From Marinomonas maritima (GTDB lineage: Bacteria > Pseudomonadota > Gammaproteobacteria > Pseudomonadales > Marinomonadaceae), in assembly GCF_024435075.2 (NCBI RefSeq), contig NZ_JAMZEG020000002.1, positions 620,001 through 684,000 on the forward strand: DNA of 64,000 nt, given 5' to 3'. Under the pieces are notes generated by a model. That model saw nothing but the letters and a program-made list of their open reading frames with translations. It was not told the DNA's origin and searched no databases. The position numbers and the translations under genes are program-made. This document shows, piece by piece, positions 53,373 to 61,903 of this stretch. Position 1 is the first letter of the stretch, and every line of letters starts with the position of its first letter.

Positions 53373-54182
53373 TTGGCAAAGATCATAGTAGTCACCTCAG
53401 GCAAAGGCGGTGTTGGCAAGACAACATCCAGCGCTGCTATTGGGACTGGTATTGCGTTAAAAGGACATAAAACCGTTATTATTGATTTTGATGTAGGCTT
53501 GCGTAATCTGGATTTGATTATGGGTTGCGAACGCCGCGTGGTTTATGATTTTGTAAATGTGATCAATAAAGAAGCGACACTATCGCAAGCTTTAATTAAA
53601 GATAAGCGTACGAAAGGGTTGTTCATTCTACCGGCATCACAAACACGAGATAAAGACGCATTAACCATTGAAGGTGTGAAAGAAGTTCTAGACGAGCTTG
53701 CTAAGGAATTTGACTATATTATCTGTGATTCTCCTGCCGGTATTGAAAAGGGCGCTCAAATGGCTCTGTATTTTGCTGACGCGGCAATTGTTGTGACGAA
53801 TCCAGAAGTTTCTTCTGTAAGAGATTCAGACCGTATTTTGGGTATTTTACAAAGTAAGTCTAAACGCGCTGAAGATGGAAAAGAGCCAATAGAAGAACAC
53901 CTTTTGTTGACGCGTTATCATCCTGGGCGTGTTGCATCGGGGGAAATGTTAAGTGTTTCTGATGTTGAAGACATTTTAGCCATTCCGCTATTGGGTGTTA
54001 TTCCTGAGTCGGAGGCGGTTCTCAAGGCTTCAAATCAAGGTACTCCCGTCATTTTAGATACTGAATCTGAAGCTGGCTTGGCTTATATGGATGCAGTTGA
54101 CCGTTTGATGGGCGAGGAGCGTCCATTGCGTTTCTTGGAAGTCCAGAAGAAAGGTTTTATTAAACGTTTGTTAGGAGGTTAG
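53373..54182 (+). CDS. minD: Septum site-determining ATPase MinD
   Basis: Membrane-associated ATPase that recruits MinC and oscillates with MinE. The 269-residue protein has the deviant Walker A VTSGKGGVGKTT, DFDVGLRNLDLIMG, DSPAGIEKGA and a C-terminal amphipathic membrane-targeting helix (KKGFIKRLLGG). The start is TTG with GGGGGA 7 bases upstream, which puts MAKIIVVTSGKGG at the N-terminus as in other MinD proteins. Confidence 0.96.
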   Translation: MAKIIVVTSGKGGVGKTTSSAAIGTGIALKGHKTVIIDFDVGLRNLDLIMGCERRVVYDFVNVINKEATLSQALIKDKRTKGLFILPASQTRDKDALTIEGVKEVLDELAKEFDYIICDSPAGIEKGAQMALYFADAAIVVTNPEVSSVRDSDRILGILQSKSKRAEDGKEPIEEHLLLTRYHPGRVASGEMLSVSDVEDILAIPLLGVIPESEAVLKASNQGTPVILDTESEAGLAYMDAVDRLMGEERPLRFLEVQKKGFIKRLLGG

Positions 54183-54183
54183 G

Positions 54184-54441
54184 GTGGGGATTTTCGATTA
54201 TTTTAAAAGTAAAAACGCACCTAGCTCAGCTTCTGTCGCTAAGGATCGTTTGCAGATTATTGTGGCGCACGAGCGCAGCAAGCGCCATCAACCAGATTAT
54301 CTGCCGCAGATGCAACAAGAAATCATCGATGTTATTCGTAAGTATGTCAATATCGGTAATGAAGATGTGCAGATACAGCTAGACAACACAGACGACTGCT
54401 CAGTACTCGAGTTGAATGTGACGTTACCAGAACAGAGTTAG
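54184..54441 (+). CDS. minE: Cell division topological specificity factor MinE
   Basis: Stimulates MinD ATPase and confines division inhibition to the poles. The 85-residue protein has the N-terminal amphipathic start MGIFDYFKSK, the MinD-binding region AKDRLQIIVAHERSKR and the C-terminal topological domain. The start is GTG, 5 bases after an AGGAGG inside the end of minD. Length and order are normal. Confidence 0.94.
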   Translation: MGIFDYFKSKNAPSSASVAKDRLQIIVAHERSKRHQPDYLPQMQQEIIDVIRKYVNIGNEDVQIQLDNTDDCSVLELNVTLPEQS

Positions 54442-54460
54442 TGTTCAGTTAGAAATAGTA

Positions 54461-54508
54461 AAGCGCCAGCAGGACTTTGATATAAGTCATGTCTGGCGTT
54501 TTTTTTAT
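54461..54508 (+). terminator. Terminator of the min operon
   Basis: The hairpin has outer arms CGCCAG and CTGGCG and inner arms GACTT and AAGTC, followed by a run of eight T. Confidence 0.85.
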
Positions 54509-54604
54509 TTCAAGTTTAGTAAGAGTGATTATCATTGTTTTACTCGAATTCTGCGTGGGTGTATTATTCGCTCCACTCATTTTTGACTGTTAGAGTAAGA
54601 TTGA

Positions 54605-55795
54605 ATGCTGCGTTATTTTCTTGGTGTGACAACCATTTCATTATTTATCTCTGCTTGTAGTGAGCCAACACAGGTTGCTGGCCGCGCTGAACTTCATAGT
54701 AAGCCGGCTTCAGAGCTTCCTATCGCTTCAACCGACTCTAAAGCTTTGCTAGGATCGCAATTATTTTTTGATACCAGCCTTTCTAAAGAGCGTAATCAGT
54801 CTTGTGGAACATGCCATGATATTGCGAATGCCTTTATTGATAAAAGGCAAGATGCACTTTTTGGTGCGGTGTCGCTAGGCAGTGATGGGCATTCTATGGG
54901 CGGGCGTAATACGCCTACCGCTGGGTACGCTGCTTTTTCTCCAGCATTCCATCGTATGGCGAATGGTGAATACCGTGGAGGTCAATTTTTAGACGGGCGA
55001 GCCTCAGGCTTAGCTCAGCAGGCAGAGGGGCCATTTTTAAACCCTTTGGAAATGGCGATACCCGATGGTGATGCGGTTGTCACTCGAGTTAAAGAGAATG
55101 GTCGTTATGAGGGTCTGTTTAATTCTATTTATGGTCAAGGTGTGTTGGACGATCCTATTAAAGGCTATGCGGCGATTACAGATGCTATTGCAAGCTTTGA
55201 GAAAACCGCTTTATTCATGCCTTTTGACTCAAAATACGATCGAGCGTTAAGAGGGGAGGAAAAACTAACGCCTCAAGAAGAGCTGGGGAAAACGTTATTT
55301 TTCTCTCAGCAGTTTACTAATTGCAACGCATGTCACCAGTTAAATAATTCACCATTAAACCCTCAAGAAACCTTTAGTAATTATGAGTATAGAAATATTG
55401 GTGTGCCGGCCAATCAGGCATTGATGGCTTATAATGGCAATAAGAAAGATCTTGGTTTGCTGGATAATCCAAATATTGATGACCCTAATCAGGCAGGTAA
55501 GTTTAAGGTGCCTTCTTTACGTAATGTGGCGGTAACTGGGCCTTATATGCACAATGGGGTGTTCAAGGATTTGCGGACCGTTGTGCTTTTTTATGATAAA
55601 TACAATAATCCTGGCCGCACAATAAACCCTGAAACAGGAAAGGTGTGGGCGGAGCCGGAAGTAACTGAAAATATTGATCTGGTGAATTTAGAAAAGGGTC
55701 CGGCTTTGCCGGATCGCCGTGTTGATGCGATTGTCGCTTTCTTAAAAACGCTTACAGATAGGCGTTATGAGGCGTTGCTAAAAGACAAAGAGTAA
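54605..55795 (+). CDS. Di-haem cytochrome c peroxidase-like lipoprotein
   Basis: Periplasmic di-haem protein of the CcpA/MauG family, which reduces hydrogen peroxide or oxidises a substrate. The 396-residue protein has a lipobox FISAC (Cys18), haem site 1 CGTCHD near residue 68, and haem site 2 CNACHQ near 240. A C-terminal VPSLRNVAVTGPYMHNG segment with the distal Met is also typical. The lipoprotein anchor is less common than a soluble form. An electron donor is not encoded nearby. Confidence 0.87.
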   Translation: MLRYFLGVTTISLFISACSEPTQVAGRAELHSKPASELPIASTDSKALLGSQLFFDTSLSKERNQSCGTCHDIANAFIDKRQDALFGAVSLGSDGHSMGGRNTPTAGYAAFSPAFHRMANGEYRGGQFLDGRASGLAQQAEGPFLNPLEMAIPDGDAVVTRVKENGRYEGLFNSIYGQGVLDDPIKGYAAITDAIASFEKTALFMPFDSKYDRALRGEEKLTPQEELGKTLFFSQQFTNCNACHQLNNSPLNPQETFSNYEYRNIGVPANQALMAYNGNKKDLGLLDNPNIDDPNQAGKFKVPSLRNVAVTGPYMHNGVFKDLRTVVLFYDKYNNPGRTINPETGKVWAEPEVTENIDLVNLEKGPALPDRRVDAIVAFLKTLTDRRYEALLKDKE

Positions 55796-55965
55796 AGTCT
55801 GAAAATACCTTAATTATGGAGATTGGATTCTTTTAAATGGGGTCGTCTCCTTATTGTTTTCATTGATAAAACTGGCCTGTGATTCAAAAATTTATTACAT
55901 TGACCCTTTGGTTTACTTTGTTGCGCACTTTGCGTGTGCGAAATGAAACATGAAGGATTGTAAAA

Positions 55966-57018
55966 ATGAAATATGTTCCGCTCGGACGAACAGGTTTAGA
56001 GGTTTCTAGAGTCTGTTTGGGTACTATGACTTGGGGTACTCAGAATAATCAAAAAGATGCAGATGAGCAGATTGAATATGCGCTGTCCCGCGGTGTGAAT
56101 TTTATCGATACGGCTGAAATGTATTCTATCCCACCGAATGCAGAATCTTACGGTAAAACAGAGGCCATCATTGGTGACTGGCTATCTCGTCATCCATCAC
56201 GTCGTGAAGCGTTTATTCTGGCGACTAAGATTGCTGGTCCTGGGCTTGACTATATTCGCGATGGCGGCCCGATTACGGGCGCTGCAATCATTGCATCTGT
56301 TGATGCTTCTTTACAGCGCTTACAGACAGATTATATCGATCTGTATCAGCTTCATTGGCCTAATCGCGCCACACCCCATTTCGCAAAACATTTTCCCGGT
56401 CAAATTTCTTTTACTGATGTTGATAGTAAAGCCCATTCTGCGCAAATGTTAGATATTTTGCAGGGTATAGATGTTTGTGTGAAAGCGGGAAAAATTCGTC
56501 ACTTTGGCTTATCGGATGATTCCACTTGGGGAATCAATGAATACATTCGCCTAAGTAATAAGCATGGTTTGCCTCGTGTTGCTTCAATCCAAAATGAATT
56601 TAGTTTATTACACACTAAAGATTGGCCGTATTTGATTGAAAATTGTGTGCATGAGGATGTGGCTTACCTGCCATGGTCTGCTTTGGCTGCTGGCGCATTG
56701 ACAGGAAAGTATCTGGATGGTGCGCGCCCTGAAGGGAGTCGTTGGAGTTATGCTCAGCGTAACGGTATTTTTCGCGATACAGAATTAGTTGATAAAGCGG
56801 TGAGGGAATACTTGAGTGTTGCTGACAAGCATAAGCTGACACCTGCTCAGTTAGCGTTAGCATGGTGTGATCAAGTTGACGGTGTGAGTTCTACTATTAT
56901 CGGTGCAACATCATTGGAGCAGCTCAAAGAAGATATGGACGCATTTGATATGGTTTTGTCTGAAGATGCATTAAAAGACATTATGTCGGTCTTTAAGAAA
57001 TACCCAGTCCCGTTTTAG
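55966..57018 (+). CDS. Aldo/keto reductase, Tas-like
   Basis: NADP(H)-dependent aldo-keto reductase related to E. coli Tas. The tetrad appears as Asp and Tyr in FIDTAEMYSIPP (about residues 48-59), Lys in LATKIAG and His in YQLHWPNR. The cofactor site near the C-terminus reads STIIGATSLEQL. At 350 residues it has the longer size of the Tas subgroup. It is a single-gene unit and not similar enough to the YdhF-like reductase at 42 kb to be a recent duplicate. Confidence 0.88.
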   Translation: MKYVPLGRTGLEVSRVCLGTMTWGTQNNQKDADEQIEYALSRGVNFIDTAEMYSIPPNAESYGKTEAIIGDWLSRHPSRREAFILATKIAGPGLDYIRDGGPITGAAIIASVDASLQRLQTDYIDLYQLHWPNRATPHFAKHFPGQISFTDVDSKAHSAQMLDILQGIDVCVKAGKIRHFGLSDDSTWGINEYIRLSNKHGLPRVASIQNEFSLLHTKDWPYLIENCVHEDVAYLPWSALAAGALTGKYLDGARPEGSRWSYAQRNGIFRDTELVDKAVREYLSVADKHKLTPAQLALAWCDQVDGVSSTIIGATSLEQLKEDMDAFDMVLSEDALKDIMSVFKKYPVPF

Positions 57019-57098
57019 TGTTAGCTTTTGTGTTATTTGAAAAGGGCGCTTTTTAAGTGCTTTTTTTGTGTCTAAGTGTTGGTGCTATTTTTAGATAA

Positions 57099-57133
57099 TA
57101 AAAAACCCGGTGCGCAAAGCGCATCGGGTTTTT
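57099..57133. terminator. Bidirectional terminator between the Tas-like gene and the EF-G gene
   Basis: The 15-bp stem AAAAACCCGGTGCGC with its near-complement (one G-U/A-C position) has an AAA loop and T runs both ways, between convergent genes. Confidence 0.88.
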
Positions 57134-57169
57134 TTAGAAAAAATATAAAACCAGAAATTAATTCCGTTC

Positions 57170-59266
57170 TTATTTTTCTTTCTTTTCTCTCTCTTTTTTC
57201 TCTTTAACGGCTGCTATTACTGTTTCAGCAACGTTAGAAGGGCATGGTAGGTAGTGAGAGAACTCCATAGAGAACTGACCACGACCAGAAGTCATTGTAC
57301 GTAAAGTACTGATGTAACCAAACATTTCAGAAAGAGGAACGTCTGCTTTGATGCGAACACCAGTCAAGCCTTTTTCTTGGTCTTTGATCATGCCGCGACG
57401 ACGGTTAAGGTCACCGATTACATCACCAACGTGATCATCAGGAGTGAACACATCAACTTTCATGATAGGTTCGATCAACTGAGGACCAGCTTTTGGAATT
57501 GACTGACGGAAAGCGCCTTTAGCGGCGATTTCGAAGGCAATAGCAGAGGAGTCAACAGCATGGAAGCCACCGTCATACAATTGAACTTCAACGTCTAATA
57601 CAGGGAAGCCTGCTAGAACGCCTTCGGTCATCATAGATTTAAAGCCTTTCTCTACAGCAGGGAAAAACTCTTTTGGTACGTTACCACCCACTACTGAAGA
57701 AGAGAACACGAAGCCAGTGCCTGGCTCACCTGGTTTGATGCGGTAATCGATCTTACCGAACTGACCAGAACCACCAGATTGTTTCTTATGTGTATAAGTG
57801 TCTTCCACTGCTTTAGTGATGGTTTCACGGTAAGCAACCTGTGGCTGGCCTACGATCAAATCAACACCGTATGTACGTTTCAGGATATCTACTTTGATGT
57901 CTAGATGGAGCTCGCCCATACCACGAAGAATTGTTTCACCTGAATCGATGTCAGTTTCAACACGGAATGTTGGATCTTCTGCAACCATTTTACCGATCGC
58001 AATACCCATTTTCTCGTTACCGCCTTTGTCTTTCGGCGTAACAGAGATGGAAATTACTGGCTCAGGGAAAACCATTGCTTCTAGTGTGCAAGGGTGTTTA
58101 GGATCACAAAGAGTGTGGCCAGTTTGTACGTTTTTCATACCAACGATTGCAAGGATATCACCAGCTTGTGCTGAGCTGATTTCTTTACGGTCATCGGCTT
58201 GCATTTCAACCATGCGGCCTACACGTTCTGTTTTGCCTGTGAAGCTGTTTAGGATCGTGTCGCCTTTGTTAAGCGTGCCAGAGTAAACGCGTACGAAAGT
58301 CAAGGCGCCAAAACGGTCATCCATGATTTTGAAAGCAAGCGCTTTGAAAGGTTCGCTAGCGTCAACGATCGCTTTTTCACCGTTTGGATTACCTTCTTCG
58401 TCCGTAAGATCTTGAGGAATAACATCTGTTGGGCTTGGTAGGTATGAAACAACGGCATCAAGAAGAAGCTGCATGCCTTTGTTTTTGAAAGCAGAACCAC
58501 AGTACGTTGGGAAGAACGCAAGGTCACGAGTACCTTTACGGACACAACGGTTGATGTCATCGATGGAAGGTTCTTCACCATCCATGTAGGCCATCATGAT
58601 GTCGTCGTCTTGTTCTACCGCAGTTTCAATAAGTTTTTCACGGTATTCTTCAACTATTTCTTCCATGTCAGCAGGAACGTCTTCTATGCTGTAGTTTTCT
58701 GGCTGGCCAGAATCATCCCAGATGTACGCTTTACGCGTTAGAAGGTCAACAACACCAGAGAACTCATCTTCAGTGCCAATAGGAAGAACCATGATTAGCG
58801 GGTGAGCACCAAGTACTTTTTGTACTTGTTCAGTTACGCGGTAAAAGCTAGCGCCAAGACGGTCTAGTTTGTTAACGAAGATGATACGAGCAACTTCAGA
58901 TTCGTTAGCATAGCGCCAGTTAGTTTCTGATTGTGGTTCAACACCACCAGAACCACAGAATACACCAATGCCGCCATCTAGGACTTTAAGAGAACGATAT
59001 ACTTCTACTGTGAAGTCAACGTGTCCAGGTGTGTCGATAACGTTAAAGCGGTGATCTTTCCAGAAACAAGTCACAGCCGCAGACTGAATGGTAATACCAC
59101 GCTCAGCTTCTTGTTCCATGAAGTCAGTAGTAGATTCACCCTCATGTACTTCACCGATTTTGTGGATCATACCAGTAAGTTTAAGAATACGTTCTGTAGT
59201 GGTAGTTTTGCCCGCGTCAACGTGAGCAAAAATACCGATGTTTCTGTATTTTGATAAGTCAGCCAT
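57170..59266 (-). CDS. Translation elongation factor G, second-type paralogue
   Basis: Ribosomal translocase GTPase. The 698-residue protein has the G motifs AHVDAGKTT (about residues 14-22), DTPGHVDF and NKLDRLG, with domains II-V complete through MTSGRGQFSMEFSHY. Segments such as TCFWKDHRFNVIDTPGH and VFCGSGGVEPQSE match the EF-G form found outside the str operon in Vibrio and Shewanella (often called fusA2 or fusB), and no rpsL, rpsG or tuf gene is adjacent here. Whether it works in elongation, recycling or stress cannot be told from sequence. It is a single-gene unit. Confidence 0.88.
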   Translation of the reverse strand: MADLSKYRNIGIFAHVDAGKTTTTERILKLTGMIHKIGEVHEGESTTDFMEQEAERGITIQSAAVTCFWKDHRFNVIDTPGHVDFTVEVYRSLKVLDGGIGVFCGSGGVEPQSETNWRYANESEVARIIFVNKLDRLGASFYRVTEQVQKVLGAHPLIMVLPIGTEDEFSGVVDLLTRKAYIWDDSGQPENYSIEDVPADMEEIVEEYREKLIETAVEQDDDIMMAYMDGEEPSIDDINRCVRKGTRDLAFFPTYCGSAFKNKGMQLLLDAVVSYLPSPTDVIPQDLTDEEGNPNGEKAIVDASEPFKALAFKIMDDRFGALTFVRVYSGTLNKGDTILNSFTGKTERVGRMVEMQADDRKEISSAQAGDILAIVGMKNVQTGHTLCDPKHPCTLEAMVFPEPVISISVTPKDKGGNEKMGIAIGKMVAEDPTFRVETDIDSGETILRGMGELHLDIKVDILKRTYGVDLIVGQPQVAYRETITKAVEDTYTHKKQSGGSGQFGKIDYRIKPGEPGTGFVFSSSVVGGNVPKEFFPAVEKGFKSMMTEGVLAGFPVLDVEVQLYDGGFHAVDSSAIAFEIAAKGAFRQSIPKAGPQLIEPIMKVDVFTPDDHVGDVIGDLNRRRGMIKDQEKGLTGVRIKADVPLSEMFGYISTLRTMTSGRGQFSMEFSHYLPCPSNVAETVIAAVKEKKEREKKEK

Positions 59267-59452
59267 TACATTACTCTAAATAAGTTAGGACGAAATTTGC
59301 GCGTTAGTATACAAGACTTTTGGTCACTTGTAGTCAGGTATTTCGCGCTATTCTATTATATTTTATGTAATTAAAGGAAGGGGCAAGATAAAAGCATTTT
59401 AGAAATCAGTAATAATTTATCTTACAAGGCGATGAAAATGCACGAAGGGTCG

Positions 59453-60622
59453 TTAGTCGCGACGCAATTTGTCCGAAATGGCGATGGGGTTGGGGAAATT
59501 CAAAATTACAATATAGGTAGACAGTGCAAAGCTTAAAATGGCTGTGGCTTGTATGACATGTGAGGCTTCTATGCCTATCAATCCTATGTTGGCGGCAAGG
59601 TAAGCAATTAATAGCGAGAATTCACTCACTTGGCCTAAACGAAAGCCGACTTCCCAAGACGTGCTGGCGTCTTCTTTTATGCCTTTTAAGAGAAATCTAA
59701 AAACGACTGGTTTAATCAACATCGAGCCGATTGCCAAGATTAGGGCGGGAACAATGACTAACCCCAGCAAATCAAGATTAAAGCTGGCGCCAATGCTAAA
59801 GAAGAACAAAATTAAGAAAAAGTCTCTAAGGGGCTTGAGGTGTGTGGCTATATATTGAGATATTGGGCTGGTTGCCAACGCTACGCCTGCAATGAACGCC
59901 CCCATTTCGGCTGATAGACCCGCGCTTTCTGCAAGTACAGCCATCGATAAACACCAGCCAATAGACACTAAGAAAATATACTCATGAAAGCGGTCAAATC
60001 GAGTAATAAGCTTCAGTAGAATGTATTTTACAAATAGGAAAGCGCCAGCGATCAATAAGGGTAGGCCGACAACTGGTTTTAGATATTGCAAAACACCATT
60101 ATTTTCATTGCCAGAGATACTATAAAGAATCAGCAATACTGCGATAGCGATCATATCTTGTAGTAGTAATAAGCCAACAACAAGTTCGCCTGTATGTTTG
60201 TGATGTAGAACGGTTGTAGGGAGTAATTTTATGCAGACGATGGTGCTTGAAAACATCATGGCAACACCAACAATTAGGCTCTCAATGGCGCTGTAGCCGC
60301 AAAGTATGGCAACACCATAGCCCAAAATGGCAAAAGCAGCTGAGCTGAGTAAGGCAATCCAGGAGGCTTTTTTAAGCATGTTAATTAAATGGCTGGGTTG
60401 CATGTCTAAGCCAAGTAAAAAAAGCAAGAAAATGATGCCTATATGGCTCATTTCATCCATGAGCTTAGGTTCATCAATAAGTGATAGAGCAGATGGGCCA
60501 AATAGAACGCCAAGAGCAATGTAGGCGATGATCATTGGTTGTTTTGTGTACAACGCAATGGAGGCAACGACAGCTGCTCCTGCAAATATTAAAAAGAAGG
60601 AGTGTACTATCGAGGCTTCCAT
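59453..60622 (-). CDS. Monovalent cation:proton antiporter, CPA2 (KefB-type membrane domain)
   Basis: Membrane protein of the CPA2 antiporter family, with about twelve membrane segments in 389 residues. The conserved core includes YIALGVLFGPSALSLI, LFLLGLDMQPSHLINM and GAFIAGVALATSPISQYI. The C-terminal TrkA-N/RCK regulatory domain of full KefB/KefC is absent, so it is not gated by glutathione adducts in the usual way; short members of this kind are known. It starts 12 bases after the SH3 protein gene, with AAGGGA before the ATG. Confidence 0.87.
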   Translation of the reverse strand: MEASIVHSFFLIFAGAAVVASIALYTKQPMIIAYIALGVLFGPSALSLIDEPKLMDEMSHIGIIFLLFLLGLDMQPSHLINMLKKASWIALLSSAAFAILGYGVAILCGYSAIESLIVGVAMMFSSTIVCIKLLPTTVLHHKHTGELVVGLLLLQDMIAIAVLLILYSISGNENNGVLQYLKPVVGLPLLIAGAFLFVKYILLKLITRFDRFHEYIFLVSIGWCLSMAVLAESAGLSAEMGAFIAGVALATSPISQYIATHLKPLRDFFLILFFFSIGASFNLDLLGLVIVPALILAIGSMLIKPVVFRFLLKGIKEDASTSWEVGFRLGQVSEFSLLIAYLAANIGLIGIEASHVIQATAILSFALSTYIVILNFPNPIAISDKLRRD

Positions 60623-60634
60623 TTTTTCCCTTAG

Positions 60635-61303
60635 TTAAGACCAAGAACCGGTGTTGTTTTTCTTACGGCGCAACAGTGGTAATAGGGTGCCCAATAGAAG
60701 TCCTCCAAAAAGAGTGACAGCACCTAACATAAACCATTTTTGTTCTGTCGTGTCTTGCAACTTTTCTGATTGCGCTATGGCTGTGCTGGCTTGTTGCTTG
60801 AGGCTCTCTATTTGGTAGCTTACATCATCATTTTGGGAAACGATGGCTTGTGCCTTTTCTGACAGCTCTGCCGCTATTTGAAGTTGTTTTTTCAAGGATT
60901 CGTTTTCATTTTTCAAAGATATATTTGCATTACTTAGCTCTTGAATTTTTTGTTGGCTGACTTTGAGTGTGTCGACTATTTCTGTTCTGCTTTGCGTGCT
61001 TTTATTAAGGCGTGTGCGTAATGTGTCTAATTGGTCTCTGGTGACCATGTCTTCACTAAGAAAATAATCAGCAACCCAGCCTTCACTTCCGCTTGGGGTG
61101 CGAACTTTGGTATAGCCATCGCTTTGCTCGATGACGTCTAGAGGCGTTCCACTTTTCAAACCCCTTTCTACCGCTCTGGTGCTGTTGTCCAGCCCTTCAC
61201 GGATGGCAACAAATTGAACGTCAGAAATATACACTGTCGCTGAATGCGCAGTGGCAGAAAGTAGTGCGCCAATAATTAGGCTTGTAATACGTTTTTTAGA
61301 CAC
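60635..61303 (-). CDS. SH3-domain membrane protein, TIGR04211/YgiM-like
   Basis: A 222-residue envelope protein with a signal peptide (to about residue 22, ATAHSA), a bacterial SH3 domain (about 25-90, ending GSEGWVADYFLSEDM), a long coiled coil (about 100-185) and one C-terminal membrane helix followed by RRKKNN. This layout is that of the YgiM/TIGR04211 family, whose function is not established. A GTG at 61303 with AAGGA 7 bases upstream is the best start; a TTG six codons earlier is possible but follows no ribosome site. It is probably cotranscribed with the antiporter. Confidence 0.85.
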   Translation of the reverse strand: MSKKRITSLIIGALLSATAHSATVYISDVQFVAIREGLDNSTRAVERGLKSGTPLDVIEQSDGYTKVRTPSGSEGWVADYFLSEDMVTRDQLDTLRTRLNKSTQSRTEIVDTLKVSQQKIQELSNANISLKNENESLKKQLQIAAELSEKAQAIVSQNDDVSYQIESLKQQASTAIAQSEKLQDTTEQKWFMLGAVTLFGGLLLGTLLPLLRRKKNNTGSWS

Positions 61304-61372
61304 GTTAAGTTCCTTTAACAATCAATCACTTTATCTGTTTAGTACGATAGTCATGAGAGGCTCAATACGCAA

Positions 61373-61402
61373 TAGAAAAGGCCATCGTAATGGCCTTTTC
61401 TA
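61373..61402. terminator. Terminator downstream of the DUF934 gene
   Basis: A perfect 13-bp stem, TAGAAAAGGCCAT with its complement, has a CGTA loop and lies past the minus-strand stop. The T-rich arms can act in both directions, so it also separates the unit from the SH3 protein gene. Confidence 0.8.
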
Positions 61403-61426
61403 GGGATTTAATTGTAAAAATTGTAT

Positions 61427-61903
61427 TTATCGGCGTAAGAATATGGGTCTTGGATCCGAAACATCGCCTTGATAAGCAATTGAAAAAGGCTTGTGTAGAG
61501 CAAGCGCCTTTTCAAGATCAACTTCTTCATTAAATTGAAAACTATTAAAACCAACTCGCAAAAGGTAGCCCAGTTGATCTGGAATAAAATGGCCAAGTGC
61601 TCTTATTTCGCCTTGATAATTCAGTCTTTCTCTTAATAGGCGGGCATAGCTAAAGCCTCTGCCATCAGTAAAAGCAGGGAAGTTAACGCCGATAACATCA
61701 AATTGAGTTAGGTCAACGTCTTGGAGGAATTCGATTCCGTCTCCGGCGTCTAGCCAAATGCCTGCGACACAGCCAATGGTGTCTTTTTCTGATAGCCATT
61801 TTTGAGCGGCGATAATGCTATTGGGCGTGACTTTTTGCTCAGGGTCTTGCTGCCAGATAAAGGCGTTGTCAATTATTCCGCCGTTCTTAATTAGCTTTGG
61901 CAT
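61427..61903 (-). CDS. DUF934 protein associated with sulfite reductase
   Basis: A 158-residue protein of the DUF934 family, long thought to assist the sulfite reductase encoded beside it, though its role is not proven. It has the family pattern VIGVNFPAFTDGRGFSYARLLRER near residues 75-100 and GHFIPDQLGYLLRVGFNSF. The ATG at 61903 lies inside the end of the reductase gene (17-base overlap), with an AGAGG site 7 bases before it; the open frame to 61990 is only overlap. The overlap shows translational coupling. Confidence 0.87.
   Translation of the reverse strand: MPKLIKNGGIIDNAFIWQQDPEQKVTPNSIIAAQKWLSEKDTIGCVAGIWLDAGDGIEFLQDVDLTQFDVIGVNFPAFTDGRGFSYARLLRERLNYQGEIRALGHFIPDQLGYLLRVGFNSFQFNEEVDLEKALALHKPFSIAYQGDVSDPRPIFLRR

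Noticed and set aside
57894..58286. 130-codon open frame on the plus strand
   Set aside because: It is antisense to the EF-G gene and has no family resemblance.
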